Of a stretch of 64,000 bases of DNA, positions 53,463-62,308 are shown piece by piece. Source of the DNA: Ensifer adhaerens (GTDB taxonomy: Bacteria > Pseudomonadota > Alphaproteobacteria > Rhizobiales > Rhizobiaceae); contig NZ_CP118610.1 in NCBI RefSeq assembly GCF_028993555.1, forward strand, positions 868,001 to 932,000, given 5' to 3'. Each line of letters begins with the position of its first letter. Position 1 is the stretch's first letter. Made by a program: the position numbers and the translations under genes. The notes beneath the pieces were generated by a model. That model saw only the letters and a program-made list of their open reading frames with translations, ran no database searches and was not told where the DNA came from.

Positions 53463-54332
53463 TCAAGCCCCTCGGGTTGCCTGTTCTTCGCCGCGCAGCC
53501 AGAAGCAGCGGGTCGAGGCGAAGCGATCCTGCGCCAGGCGTGCTTTCAGGAACGGAAGCAGCAGATCGAGTTCGCCCTTCAGCGTGAAGGGCGGGTTGAC
53601 GATGATGAGACCGGAGCCCGAAAGACCCGTGGTTTCGCGGTCACTGCGGACCGACAGTTCGGCGCAGAGCATCTTCGGAATCTCGAGCGCTTTCAGTGCT
53701 TCATGGAAAGCCTTGATCGGTGCCCCCTGCTTCAAGGGATACCAGAGGCAATAGATGCCGCCGGAAAAGCGCCGATAGGCGCGCGCCAGGCCATCGGCGA
53801 GGCGCTCGTACTCGCCTTCCTTTTCGAAGGGTGGATCGACGAGGATCAGCCCGCGCTTCTCTTTCGGCGGCAGGTGGGCGCCGAGTGCGAGCCAGCCGTC
53901 GAGCTCTGTGATCCGACTCTGGAAGTCGCCGTCGAAGAGCCGGTGTAGCGTTTCGTAGTCGTCCGGATGCAGTTCCATCGCAGACAGCCGGTCCTGCAGA
54001 CGGAAGAGCATGCGGGCGAGCTTCGGCGAGCCGGGATAGAGCGTCAGTTCGGCGCCAGGATTAAGTGTGCGGACAGACGCCAGATAGGGGGCGAGGATGG
54101 CCGCGATTTCGGCGGGCAGATCGCCCTCAAGAAGCCGGCCGATGCCCTCGCGCCATTCTCCGGTCTTCTGCGCTTCTTCGCTGGAGAGATCGTATAACCC
54201 GATGCCGGCATGGGTATCGAGCACGCGAAAGGGCTTCTCCTTCTGTTGGAGATAGGTGACGAGGCGTGCCAGCACCGCGTGCTTCAGGACGTCGGCAAAA
54301 TTGCCCGCGTGGTAGATGTGCCGATAGTTCAT
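53463..54332 (-). CDS. rlmJ: 23S rRNA (adenine2030-N6)-methyltransferase
   Basis: 289 aa SAM-dependent methyltransferase of the RlmJ/YhiR type. NYRHIYHAGNFADVLKHAVL at the start is diagnostic; SAM motif RVLDTHAGIGLYDL and catalytic DPPF at 166-169 (GLILVDPPFEKEGEY). Methylates A2030 of 23S rRNA. Single gene, divergent from the molybdopterin oxidoreductase. Confidence 0.95.
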   Translation of the reverse strand: MNYRHIYHAGNFADVLKHAVLARLVTYLQQKEKPFRVLDTHAGIGLYDLSSEEAQKTGEWREGIGRLLEGDLPAEIAAILAPYLASVRTLNPGAELTLYPGSPKLARMLFRLQDRLSAMELHPDDYETLHRLFDGDFQSRITELDGWLALGAHLPPKEKRGLILVDPPFEKEGEYERLADGLARAYRRFSGGIYCLWYPLKQGAPIKAFHEALKALEIPKMLCAELSVRSDRETTGLSGSGLIIVNPPFTLKGELDLLLPFLKARLAQDRFASTRCFWLRGEEQATRGA

Positions 54333-54419
54333 GAGCGCCGCCGATGGCCCCGATCAATTGTTTCGATGGGTGGACGATTGGCTCTTTGAGCCCGTTTGTC
54401 GATGCCATATAGAAAAGCC

Positions 54420-56537
54420 ATGAACGTTGCGACCCCCATCAAAGCAGAAAAATCGATCGGTCATTCGGTCTGTCCGCACGACTGTCCCTCCGCTTGCGCG
54501 CTGGAGGTGGACCTGACCGCCGAAGGGCGGATCGGCCGCGTGCGTGGCGCTTCCGCTAACACCTACACCGCCGGTGTGATCTGCGCCAAGGTGGCGCGCT
54601 ACTCCGAGCGCATCTATCATCCGGGCCGTCTCATGGTGCCGCAGCGCCGCAAGGGCGCCAAGGGCGAGGGCAGCTGGCAGGAAGTGAGCTGGGAAACGGC
54701 ACTCGACGAGATCGCCGATCAGTTTATTCGCGCCGAGCAGAGGCACGGGGCTGAGGCTATCTGGCCGTACTTCTATGCCGGCACCATGGGACAGGTGCAG
54801 CGCGACTCGATCGATCGGCTGCGCCATGCCAAGCGCTATTCGGGCTTCTTCGGCTCGATCTGCACCAATATGGCCTGGACCGGCTTCTCCATGGCCACCG
54901 GCGCCCTGCGCGGCCCCGACCCGCGCGAGATGGCAAAGGCCGATTGCGTGGTGATCTGGGGTACGAACGCGGTCGCAACCCAGGTCAATGTGATGACGCA
55001 TGCGGTCAAGGCCCGCAAGGACCGCGGCGCCAAGATCGTCGTCATCGATGTCTACGACAATCCGACGGTCAAGCAGGCGGATATGGGGCTGGTGTTGAAA
55101 CCCGGCACCGACGCCGCGCTCGCCTGCGCCGTGATGCACATCGCCTTCCGCGACGGCTACGCCGACCGGGCCTACATGGCCGAGTTCGCCGACGACCCGG
55201 CCGGTCTCGAAGCACATCTCCAGTCGCGCGGGCCGGAATGGGCGTCTGCCATCACCGGTCTTGCGGTCGACGAAATCGAATCCTTCGCCAGGCTCGTCGG
55301 TACGACGCCGCGCACCTATTTCCGCCTCGGCTACGGCTTTACCCGCCAGCGCAACGGGTCTGTCGCCATTCATGCGGCAGCCTCGGTGGCGACGGTTCTC
55401 GGCTCCTGGAAGCACGAGGGCGGTGGCGCCTTCCACTCCAACAACGATATCTTCAAGCTCGACAAGCGCGAGCTGATCGGCTCGGCCTTCCACGATCCGG
55501 ATGTACGCATGCTCGACCAGTCGCAGATCGGTCGTGTGCTGACCGGTGACGCCGAGGCGCTGCGCCACCGTGGTCCGGTGACGGCGATGCTGATCCAGAA
55601 CACCAATCCGGTGAATGTCGCGCCGGAGCAGCGTCTGGTGAAGCGTGGCTTCCTGCGAGACGACCTGTTCGTCGCCGTGCACGAGCAATTCATGACCGAT
55701 ACGGCGGCCGTTGCCGATATCGTGCTGCCGGCCACCATGTTCCTCGAACATGACGATCTCTATCGCGGCGGTGGCCACCAGCACATCCTGATCGGCCCCA
55801 AGGTGGTGGAACCGCCCTCGACTGTGCGCACCAATCTCTTCGTCATCGAGGAACTGGCCAAGCGCCTCGGCGTTACCGACCATGCCGGCTTCGGCCTGAC
55901 GGAGCGCCAGCATATCGACCGGCTGCTTGCCAATTACGGCATTGGCTACGAGGAGATGAGACAAGAGAAGTGGCTGGACTGCCAGCCGGGCTTCGACGAG
56001 GCTCATTATCTCAAGGGGTTCGGTCACCCCGACGGCAAGTTCCGCTTCAGGGCGGACTGGACGGGAACGCCCGCGCCGAACCGGCCGCCGAAATCCATGG
56101 GCATTCAAGGGCCGCACGCAGAATTGCCGGAGTTCCCCGATCACGTCGATCTGATCGAGGTCGCCGACGCCGAGCATCCCTTTCGTCTCGCAACCTCGCC
56201 GGCCCGATCCTTCCTCAATTCGACCTTCGCCGAGACGCCGTCCTCCATCCAGAAGGAAGTGCGCCCGGAAGTGATGCTCCATGCGGACGATGCCGAGGCG
56301 CTCGGCATCGCCGACGGCGATGTCGTTCAGCTTGGCAACCAGCGCGGTGAGATCCGCCTGCATGCGAAGATCGGCGGGGGAACGCGTCGCGGCGTCGTGA
56401 TCGCCGAAGGGCTCTGGCCGAACGGCGCTCATCTCGACGGAGAAGGGATCAACGTGCTGACCGGTGCCGACGCGGTGGCACCCTATGGCGGCGCCGCCTT
56501 CCACGACAACAGGATCTGGGTCAGGCCGGCGCGCTAA
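54420..56537 (+). CDS. Molybdopterin oxidoreductase, [4Fe-4S] type
   Basis: 705 aa from the ATG at 54420 (MNVATPIKAEKS); in-frame starts at 54396 and 54402 would add up to 8 residues. The N-terminal Fe-S cluster motif is VCPHDCPSAC with a fourth cysteine in VICAKVARYS; then bis-MGD-binding domains (CVVIWGTNAVATQVN, LIQNTNPVNVAPEQRL) and a C-terminal MopB/dinucleotide-binding domain (TSPARSFLNSTF, EALGIADGDVVQL). No electron transfer subunit is adjacent, and no twin-arginine signal is present, so it is probably a cytosolic oxidoreductase. Substrate unknown. Confidence 0.9.
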   Translation: MNVATPIKAEKSIGHSVCPHDCPSACALEVDLTAEGRIGRVRGASANTYTAGVICAKVARYSERIYHPGRLMVPQRRKGAKGEGSWQEVSWETALDEIADQFIRAEQRHGAEAIWPYFYAGTMGQVQRDSIDRLRHAKRYSGFFGSICTNMAWTGFSMATGALRGPDPREMAKADCVVIWGTNAVATQVNVMTHAVKARKDRGAKIVVIDVYDNPTVKQADMGLVLKPGTDAALACAVMHIAFRDGYADRAYMAEFADDPAGLEAHLQSRGPEWASAITGLAVDEIESFARLVGTTPRTYFRLGYGFTRQRNGSVAIHAAASVATVLGSWKHEGGGAFHSNNDIFKLDKRELIGSAFHDPDVRMLDQSQIGRVLTGDAEALRHRGPVTAMLIQNTNPVNVAPEQRLVKRGFLRDDLFVAVHEQFMTDTAAVADIVLPATMFLEHDDLYRGGGHQHILIGPKVVEPPSTVRTNLFVIEELAKRLGVTDHAGFGLTERQHIDRLLANYGIGYEEMRQEKWLDCQPGFDEAHYLKGFGHPDGKFRFRADWTGTPAPNRPPKSMGIQGPHAELPEFPDHVDLIEVADAEHPFRLATSPARSFLNSTFAETPSSIQKEVRPEVMLHADDAEALGIADGDVVQLGNQRGEIRLHAKIGGGTRRGVVIAEGLWPNGAHLDGEGINVLTGADAVAPYGGAAFHDNRIWVRPAR

Positions 56538-56569
56538 ATCAGGTTGTTCAACGGCAGACGGAACCCTTC

Positions 56570-57463
56570 ATGAGCGGCGACCACCACCATGCAGATGTCA
56601 GCAGTACGCCGGTTTCGAGGCTCTGGGCGTCGCTTGGCCTGACCGGCGGCTTCATGCTGGCGGAAGTCGTCGGCGGCGTCCTGACCGGCAGTCTGGCGTT
56701 GATTTCCGACGCCATGCACATGTTGACCGACACGGCGGCGCTGGCGATCGCGCTCGTCGCAATCCATGTGGGCCGCCGCCCGTCCGACCTGCTGCGCACC
56801 TATGGCTACGCGCGTTTCGAAATCCTGGCTGCTGCCTTCAACGCGCTGCTCTTGCTCGCTGTTGCTTTCTACATTCTCTATGAAGCCTGGAAGCGCCTTT
56901 CGGAGCCGCAGGAGATCCAGTCGGGCGGGATGCTGGTGATCGCCGTGATCGGCCTCTTCGTCAATCTCGCCTCGATGCGGCTCCTGACGGGCCACAAGGA
57001 CGAGAGCCTCAACGTCAAGGGCGCCTATCTCGAGGTCTGGTCCGACATGCTCGGCTCGCTCGCCGTCATCGTCGCTGCAGCGGTCATCTGGTTCACCGGC
57101 TGGCAATGGGTGGATTCACTGCTCGCCGTCGGCATCGGCTTCATGGTCTTCCCGCGCACCTGGGTGTTGCTCAAGGAGTGCGTCAACATCCTGCTCGAGG
57201 GCGTGCCACCGGGCATGCGGCTTGCCGATGTCCATGCGACGATCGCCGCCGTGCCCGGTGTTACCTCGGTGCACGATCTTCACCTCTGGGCAATCACCCA
57301 GAGCCAGCCGTCGCTGACCGCCCATGCGGTGCTCGCCGAGGGCGCCGATGGCGAAGCCGTGCGCCGGGCGATCGAAGAGCGGCTGCGCCAGCAATTCGAC
57401 CTGCACCACACGACATTGCAGATGGAGCGCGAGGACCGCGCGGCAATGGAACACGTTCACTAG
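56570..57463 (+). CDS. Cation diffusion facilitator, CzcD-like metal exporter
   Basis: 297 aa with six helices and a C-terminal cytoplasmic domain. The metal site in helix 2 is DAMHMLTDTAA (H50, D54). The matching site in helix 5 is AYLEVWSDMLGS, with Glu in place of the usual His, as in CzcD-type members. A short N-terminal HHH stretch may bind metal. It would export Zn, Co or Cd by proton exchange. The TAG stop at 57461 is the first triplet of a repeat element. Confidence 0.93.
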   Translation: MSGDHHHADVSSTPVSRLWASLGLTGGFMLAEVVGGVLTGSLALISDAMHMLTDTAALAIALVAIHVGRRPSDLLRTYGYARFEILAAAFNALLLLAVAFYILYEAWKRLSEPQEIQSGGMLVIAVIGLFVNLASMRLLTGHKDESLNVKGAYLEVWSDMLGSLAVIVAAAVIWFTGWQWVDSLLAVGIGFMVFPRTWVLLKECVNILLEGVPPGMRLADVHATIAAVPGVTSVHDLHLWAITQSQPSLTAHAVLAEGADGEAVRRAIEERLRQQFDLHHTTLQMEREDRAAMEHVH

Positions 57464-57564
57464 AGCGCCGTGCGTTCGGACGAACGCATAAGGGACGCTC
57501 TAGCACTTTGATTGTAGAACATCTTTCCGCTTCAAATGCTTCCACTTGAAAGCGGGATGCTCTA
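57461..57564. repeat. RIME-like intergenic mosaic element with two palindromes
   Basis: 104 bp. Palindrome 1 (57461-57502): outer TAGAGCG/CGCTCTA and inner TGCGTTCG-GA-CGAACGCA. Palindrome 2 (57515-57564): TAGAACATC/GATGCTCTA and CCGCTTCAA/TTGAAAGCGG. Size and two-palindrome design match the Rhizobium intergenic mosaic element RIME1 as I remember it; the sequence was not compared. It begins inside the CDF stop codon. Confidence 0.75.
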
Positions 57565-57607
57565 GAGGCAGGAGCGGCTGGATCGCCCCGCCAACGAAGG
57601 GTTTCGC

Positions 57608-58204
57608 ATGAGCAAACATCACGATCCGCGCGTCAGGATCATCGGTCGCCGCACGCTTTGGGACGGGTTCATCCATCTTGAGGAAGTGACCCTCGAACAG
57701 GACATGTCGAGCGGCGTAACCGCGACGCTGAAGCGCGAGGTCCACGATCATGGCAGTGCCGCGACCATCCTGCTCGTCGACACCAAGCGGCAAAGCGTGG
57801 TGCTGGTGCGACAGTTGCGCGTTCCCGTGCTCCTGCAGGGGGACCAGGCCTATATGATCGAAGCGGTGGCCGGGTTGCTGGACGATGATACGCCGGAAGT
57901 CGCGATCGCCCGCGAGGCATTGGAAGAGACCGGCTACCATGTCGAAGGCGCCACCCACCTTTTCGATGCTTATATGAGCCCGGGCGCGCTCACCGAACGC
58001 ACGAGCTTTTTCGTCGGCCGCATCGACGTCACGGAAAAGCGTGGGGATGGCGGCGGGCTTGCGCATGAGGGAGAGGACATCGAAGTTCTCGAAATACCGC
58101 TCGATCGGGCCTTCGCCATGATCACGACCGGCGAGATCTGCGACGCCAAGACGATCATGCTGTTGCAATGGGCAAAGCTCAACCGCAACGAGTTCATCGG
58201 CTAA
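57608..58204 (+). CDS. nudK: GDP-mannose pyrophosphatase NudK
   Basis: A 198 aa NUDIX hydrolase. The nudix box is AGLLDDDTPEVAIAREALEE, then TGY. The stretches YMSPGALTERTSFFVG, EDIEVLEIPL and MITTGEICDAKTIMLLQW match E. coli NudK, which cleaves GDP-mannose and related sugar nucleotides. In rhizobia this could tune precursors of surface polysaccharides, which is an inference. It follows the repeat element; lpiA starts 103 bp later. Confidence 0.9.
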   Translation: MSKHHDPRVRIIGRRTLWDGFIHLEEVTLEQDMSSGVTATLKREVHDHGSAATILLVDTKRQSVVLVRQLRVPVLLQGDQAYMIEAVAGLLDDDTPEVAIAREALEETGYHVEGATHLFDAYMSPGALTERTSFFVGRIDVTEKRGDGGGLAHEGEDIEVLEIPLDRAFAMITTGEICDAKTIMLLQWAKLNRNEFIG

Positions 58205-58232
58205 ATCATTGTTTTATAAGAAGATAATTTAT

Positions 58233-58259
58233 TACGGATATTTCACTTTTTGATCCGTA
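58233..58259. promoter_or_regulatory. Inverted repeat upstream of lpiA
   Basis: TACGGAT (58233-58239) and ATCCGTA (58253-58259), 13-nt spacing, inside an AT-rich gap. Candidate binding site for an acid-responsive regulator. No -24/-12 sigma54 motif was seen here. Confidence 0.4.
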
Positions 58260-58307
58260 TCGGGTAAGCTAAAGCGCTGATGTTCTCATCATCGACATGG
58301 GCGCCCC

Positions 58308-60917
58308 ATGACATCCTCCCTTTCGGAAAGCGCAACCGACGACGAGCAGCAGGCGGAGGGAGGCTGGATCTCCTTCCTGCGCCGCAACCGTCGCTATCTT
58401 TCGGCCGCCGGTACGCTATTTGTGATCGCTCTCTTCGGCTTCGCGATCTTTCATCTGACATCCGAAGTTCAGTACGATGAAGTCGTACAAGCGCTGGCGG
58501 ACACGCCGTGGGCGGCAGTCGCGGCAGCGGTGTTCTTCACGGCCATAAGCTTCCTGGCGCTGACCTTCTATGACGTCAGTGCGCTCGACTACGTAAGGCG
58601 AAAGTTGCCCTATGCCGATGTGGCGCTGACGGCCGCTTGCGCCTATGCGGTTGGCAATACCGCCGGATTCGGAGCCTTGAGTGGTGGTGCGATCCGCTAC
58701 CGCTCCTATTCCCGCCTCGGCATCGAGCCGGAAAACATTGCCCGGATCATAGCCTTCGTGACGCTCGCCTTCGGGCTCGGGCTTCTGACTGTGACCTGCC
58801 TCAGCCTACTGGCCGTCGGCGAGTATGTGGCGCCGATGACTGGGCTTGATCCCCTGTTCCTGCGCCTGATCGCCGTCGTCATCCTCGGCGGTTTGTTCAC
58901 CGTATTCTTCCTTGCACGCGACGGCCGCGAGGTCAGCCTCGGACGCCTGACATTACGCTTGCCGGATTCACGCACGGTCTCGCGCCAGTTCCTGGTGACG
59001 GCGCTCGATCTCGCCGCTTCGGCGACCGTCCTCTACGTGCTCCTGCCGACAGGCACCATCGGCTGGCCGGCGTTCCTCGCCGTCTACTCGCTTGCCGTTG
59101 GCGTCGGTGTTCTCAGCCATGTTCCGGCCGGCCTCGGCGTCTTCGAGACGATCATCATCGCGACGCTCGGTCACAATACCGATGTCGACACCATCCTCGG
59201 CGCGCTGGTGCTCTATCGCGTGATCTATCACGTGCTGCCGCTGGTGATCGCGATCGCCGTCGTTATCGGCATCGAACTTCGGCAGCTTTCCGGCCATCCG
59301 GTCGCCTCCAGCGTGCGGCGCATCGGCGGCCGCATGACGCCGCTGCTGCTGGCGACGCTCGGCATCGTGCTGGCGATCATGCTGGTGCTTTCAAGCGTGA
59401 CGCCGACCCCGGACGAAAACCTGGCTTTCCTGGAAAGCCTGCTGCCCTTGCCGATCGTCGAAGGCGCCCATTTCCTTGCAAGCCTGCTCGGACTGGCGCT
59501 CGTCGTCGTCTCCCGCGGCCTTGCTCTGCGCCTCGATGGCGCCTGGTGGGCGTCGATCGCGATTGCGATCGCAGCGCTTCTGTTGTCGTTGATCAAGGCC
59601 GTCGCGGTGGTGGAAGCGGGAATGCTCGCCTTCTTCCTCCTGGGATTGATCGTCAGTCGACGCCTGTTCGTTCGACCCGCGTCGCTCTTCGGCCAGGCGC
59701 TGACCGTACCGTGGCTGACGGCGCTCGGCGTTATCTGCCTGGGCGCGCTGGTCGTCCTGCTCTTCGTCTACCGCGATGTCGAGTACAGCCACGAGCTCTG
59801 GTGGCAGTTCGAATTCTCTGCCGAAGCGCCGCGTGGGTTGCGGGCGCTGCTGGGCGTCAGCATCGGTGCCAGCATGCTTGCGATCTGGAGCCTGATGCGC
59901 CCGGCGACCGGGGCGGCGGAGCCCGCTTCCGACGATGCGATGGAGCGGGCCCTGGCGATCGTCGAGGCGCAGGACATGTCCGACGCCAATCTTGTGCGCA
60001 TGGGCGACAAGAGCATCCTGTTCTCTGCCGACCGGCGGGCTTTCATCATGTACGGCCAGCGCGCCCGTTCCTGGATCGCGCTCTTTGATCCGGTCGGCCC
60101 GATCGACGCCTGGCCGGAGCTCATCTGGCATTTCATCGAGAAGGCACGGGCTGCCGGCTGCCGCGCGGTTTTCTATCAAGTTTCGGCCGAAGGGCTCGCC
60201 TATTACGCCGACGCGGGGTTGCGTGCCTTCCGGCTCGGCGAACTGGCGCGCGTCGATCTCGCCCGTTTCGAGATGAAGGGCGGCAAGTGGGCGAACCTGC
60301 GCCAGCAGGTCAGCCGCGCCCAGCGCGACGGGCTCGAGTTTCGCGTTGTGCAGCCCGGTGACGTTCCTGAAGTCATGGCCGACCTGACAGCGGTTTCCGA
60401 TGCCTGGCTTGCGCACCACAATGCCAAGGAGAAGGGCTTTTCGCTCGGCGCCTTCGATCCGGATTACCTGGCCGAGCAGCCGGTGGCGATCCTCACATGC
60501 AATGGGCGCATCGTCGCCTTCGCCAACATCCTCGTGACCGGGACGAAGGAGGAGGGGACCGTCGATCTGATGCGCTTCTCTCCGGATGCGCCCAAGGGTG
60601 CCATGGATTTCCTCTTTGCTCAGGTGATGGAATACTTGAAGGCAGAGGGCTTTCGCGCCTTCAATCTCGGCATGGCGCCACTATCCGGCATGTCGACGCG
60701 CCAGATCGCGCCGGTGTGGGACCGGGCCGGCCGTACCTTCTTCGAGCACGGCGAGCGCTTCTACAACTTCAAGGGCTTGCGTGCCTTCAAGTCGAAGTTT
60801 CATCCGCAGTGGCAACCGCGCTATCTTGTCGCCAGTGGCGGCATCAATCCGATCCTCGCCTTGATGGATGCGACATTCCTGATCGGCGGCGGTCTCAAGG
60901 GAGTGGTGAAGAAATGA
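58308..60917 (+). CDS. lpiA: Lysyl-phosphatidylglycerol synthase (MprF/LpiA)
   Basis: 869 aa. An N-terminal flippase-like region of about 14 helices (residues about 35-530) is followed by a cytosolic GNAT-like synthase domain (residues about 545-860, from ERALAIVEAQDMSDANLVRM to FYNFKGLRAFKSKFHPQWQP). It transfers lysine from lysyl-tRNA to phosphatidylglycerol, raising positive charge of the membrane. In rhizobia it is acid-induced and paired with acvB, here overlapping by an ATGA. Confidence 0.94.
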   Translation: MTSSLSESATDDEQQAEGGWISFLRRNRRYLSAAGTLFVIALFGFAIFHLTSEVQYDEVVQALADTPWAAVAAAVFFTAISFLALTFYDVSALDYVRRKLPYADVALTAACAYAVGNTAGFGALSGGAIRYRSYSRLGIEPENIARIIAFVTLAFGLGLLTVTCLSLLAVGEYVAPMTGLDPLFLRLIAVVILGGLFTVFFLARDGREVSLGRLTLRLPDSRTVSRQFLVTALDLAASATVLYVLLPTGTIGWPAFLAVYSLAVGVGVLSHVPAGLGVFETIIIATLGHNTDVDTILGALVLYRVIYHVLPLVIAIAVVIGIELRQLSGHPVASSVRRIGGRMTPLLLATLGIVLAIMLVLSSVTPTPDENLAFLESLLPLPIVEGAHFLASLLGLALVVVSRGLALRLDGAWWASIAIAIAALLLSLIKAVAVVEAGMLAFFLLGLIVSRRLFVRPASLFGQALTVPWLTALGVICLGALVVLLFVYRDVEYSHELWWQFEFSAEAPRGLRALLGVSIGASMLAIWSLMRPATGAAEPASDDAMERALAIVEAQDMSDANLVRMGDKSILFSADRRAFIMYGQRARSWIALFDPVGPIDAWPELIWHFIEKARAAGCRAVFYQVSAEGLAYYADAGLRAFRLGELARVDLARFEMKGGKWANLRQQVSRAQRDGLEFRVVQPGDVPEVMADLTAVSDAWLAHHNAKEKGFSLGAFDPDYLAEQPVAILTCNGRIVAFANILVTGTKEEGTVDLMRFSPDAPKGAMDFLFAQVMEYLKAEGFRAFNLGMAPLSGMSTRQIAPVWDRAGRTFFEHGERFYNFKGLRAFKSKFHPQWQPRYLVASGGINPILALMDATFLIGGGLKGVVKK

Positions 60918-62299
60918 TCCGTGTCGCGAACGCCTGGAAATGCCTCACCTCGGCGGCGCTGCTGCTTTCGGCTTCCATTCTTCCCGCTGTCGCGGAAGGC
61001 GCGCCGAAGAGCTATGATACCGGAATGATCCCCTCGCCACGCATCATGCTGCCCAAGGAAAAGGCGGCCGCACTTGTCGTTCTGCTTTCGGATGCTTCCG
61101 GCTGGACGGACAAGGAGCAGGCGGTGGCCGATGCGCTGACCGGTGACAAGACTGTCGTCATCGGTATCGATCTAAAGGCCTATCTCGCCTCGCTCGCCAA
61201 GGACGACGGCGACTGCATCTACATGGTCTCCGACATCGAGTCGCTTAGCCAGCAGGTGCAGCGCGCCGTCGGCAGCGATGCCTACCAACTGCCGATCGTT
61301 GCCGGCGTCGGCGCCGGTGGCGCCATGGCGCTCGCGATTGCCGCCCAGACGCCGCCCGCCACGATCGGCCAGACGCTGGCGGTGGATCCGGAGGAGGGCA
61401 TCGCGCTCAAGAAACAGCTCTGCACGCCAGCCGACAAGGTGAAAAAAGGCGACCGCATGGTCTATGGGCTGACCGACGGCGCCTTGCCGGATCCGGTCTC
61501 CGTCGTCTTCTCGCCGGCAGCCTCCGCGGATGGGCGTTCGCATGTGGCGGCGCTCATCGCGAAGCATGCGGATGTCGATCAGGAAGACAGCGACGACGAC
61601 GCCATCACGGCATTGTCCGATCACCTCTCGGATATCATCGACAGCGAGAGCGACGCCGGCAACCCGTTCGGCCTGCCGCTGACCATTCTCGATGCCAAGC
61701 CGACGCGTGATACGATGGCGGTGATCTATTCGGGTGACGGTGGCTGGCGCGACATCGACAAGGAGGTCGGCGACGTGCTCCAGCAGCAGGGTGTGCCCGT
61801 TGTCGGCTTCGATTCCCTGCATTACTTCTGGTCGGAACGCGATCCCCAGGCGACGGCGGACGATCTCGCCAAGGTGATGAGCTACTACCGCAAGCACTGG
61901 AACGTCCGCAACGTGCTACTGATCGGCTATTCCTTCGGTGCCGACGTCCTGCCGCGAACCTTCAACCTGCTGCCGTCAGGCGAAAAGGCGCATGTCCGCC
62001 AAGTGACGCTGATGGCGCTGTCGCACATGGTCGATTACAAGGTCTCGGTGCTCGGCTGGCTGGGTGCGGAAGGCGATGGCAAGGGTGGCGATCCGCTCGA
62101 CGACATCAAACGCATCGATCCGGCGCTGGTGCAATGCATCTACGGAACCGACGAAGAGGACGATGCCTGCCCTGAACTGAAGGGCACCGGCGTCGACGTC
62201 ATCGGCATCGACGGTGGTCACCACTTCGACGAGGACTATCCGGCGCTGACACGGCGGGTGCTCGATGCGCTCGATCGCAGGCTGGCATCGGCGAAGTAA
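60914..62299 (+). CDS. acvB: AcvB/VirJ family lysyl-phosphatidylglycerol hydrolase
   Basis: 461 aa with a signal peptide (SAALLLSASILPAVA). The C-terminal half (about 267-461) is an alpha/beta hydrolase with Ser340 in LLIGYSFGADVLP and a likely catalytic His in GGHHFDEDY (436/437). The N-terminal half (about 52-160) repeats the same pattern, but the nucleophile motif reads GVGAG (131-135), so it is probably inactive. AcvB in Agrobacterium cleaves lysyl-phosphatidylglycerol, opposing LpiA encoded just upstream. Confidence 0.92.
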   Translation: MIRVANAWKCLTSAALLLSASILPAVAEGAPKSYDTGMIPSPRIMLPKEKAAALVVLLSDASGWTDKEQAVADALTGDKTVVIGIDLKAYLASLAKDDGDCIYMVSDIESLSQQVQRAVGSDAYQLPIVAGVGAGGAMALAIAAQTPPATIGQTLAVDPEEGIALKKQLCTPADKVKKGDRMVYGLTDGALPDPVSVVFSPAASADGRSHVAALIAKHADVDQEDSDDDAITALSDHLSDIIDSESDAGNPFGLPLTILDAKPTRDTMAVIYSGDGGWRDIDKEVGDVLQQQGVPVVGFDSLHYFWSERDPQATADDLAKVMSYYRKHWNVRNVLLIGYSFGADVLPRTFNLLPSGEKAHVRQVTLMALSHMVDYKVSVLGWLGAEGDGKGGDPLDDIKRIDPALVQCIYGTDEEDDACPELKGTGVDVIGIDGGHHFDEDYPALTRRVLDALDRRLASAK

Positions 62300-62308
62300 C
62301 GACTTGCT

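Noticed and set aside
57000..57060. Glu in place of His in the second metal motif of the CDF transporter
   Set aside because: From memory this Glu variant (EVWSD) is found in CzcD-type members, so it is not an anomaly.
58205..58307. Sigma54 promoter upstream of lpiA
   Set aside because: No GG-N10-GC pair with the expected context was found.
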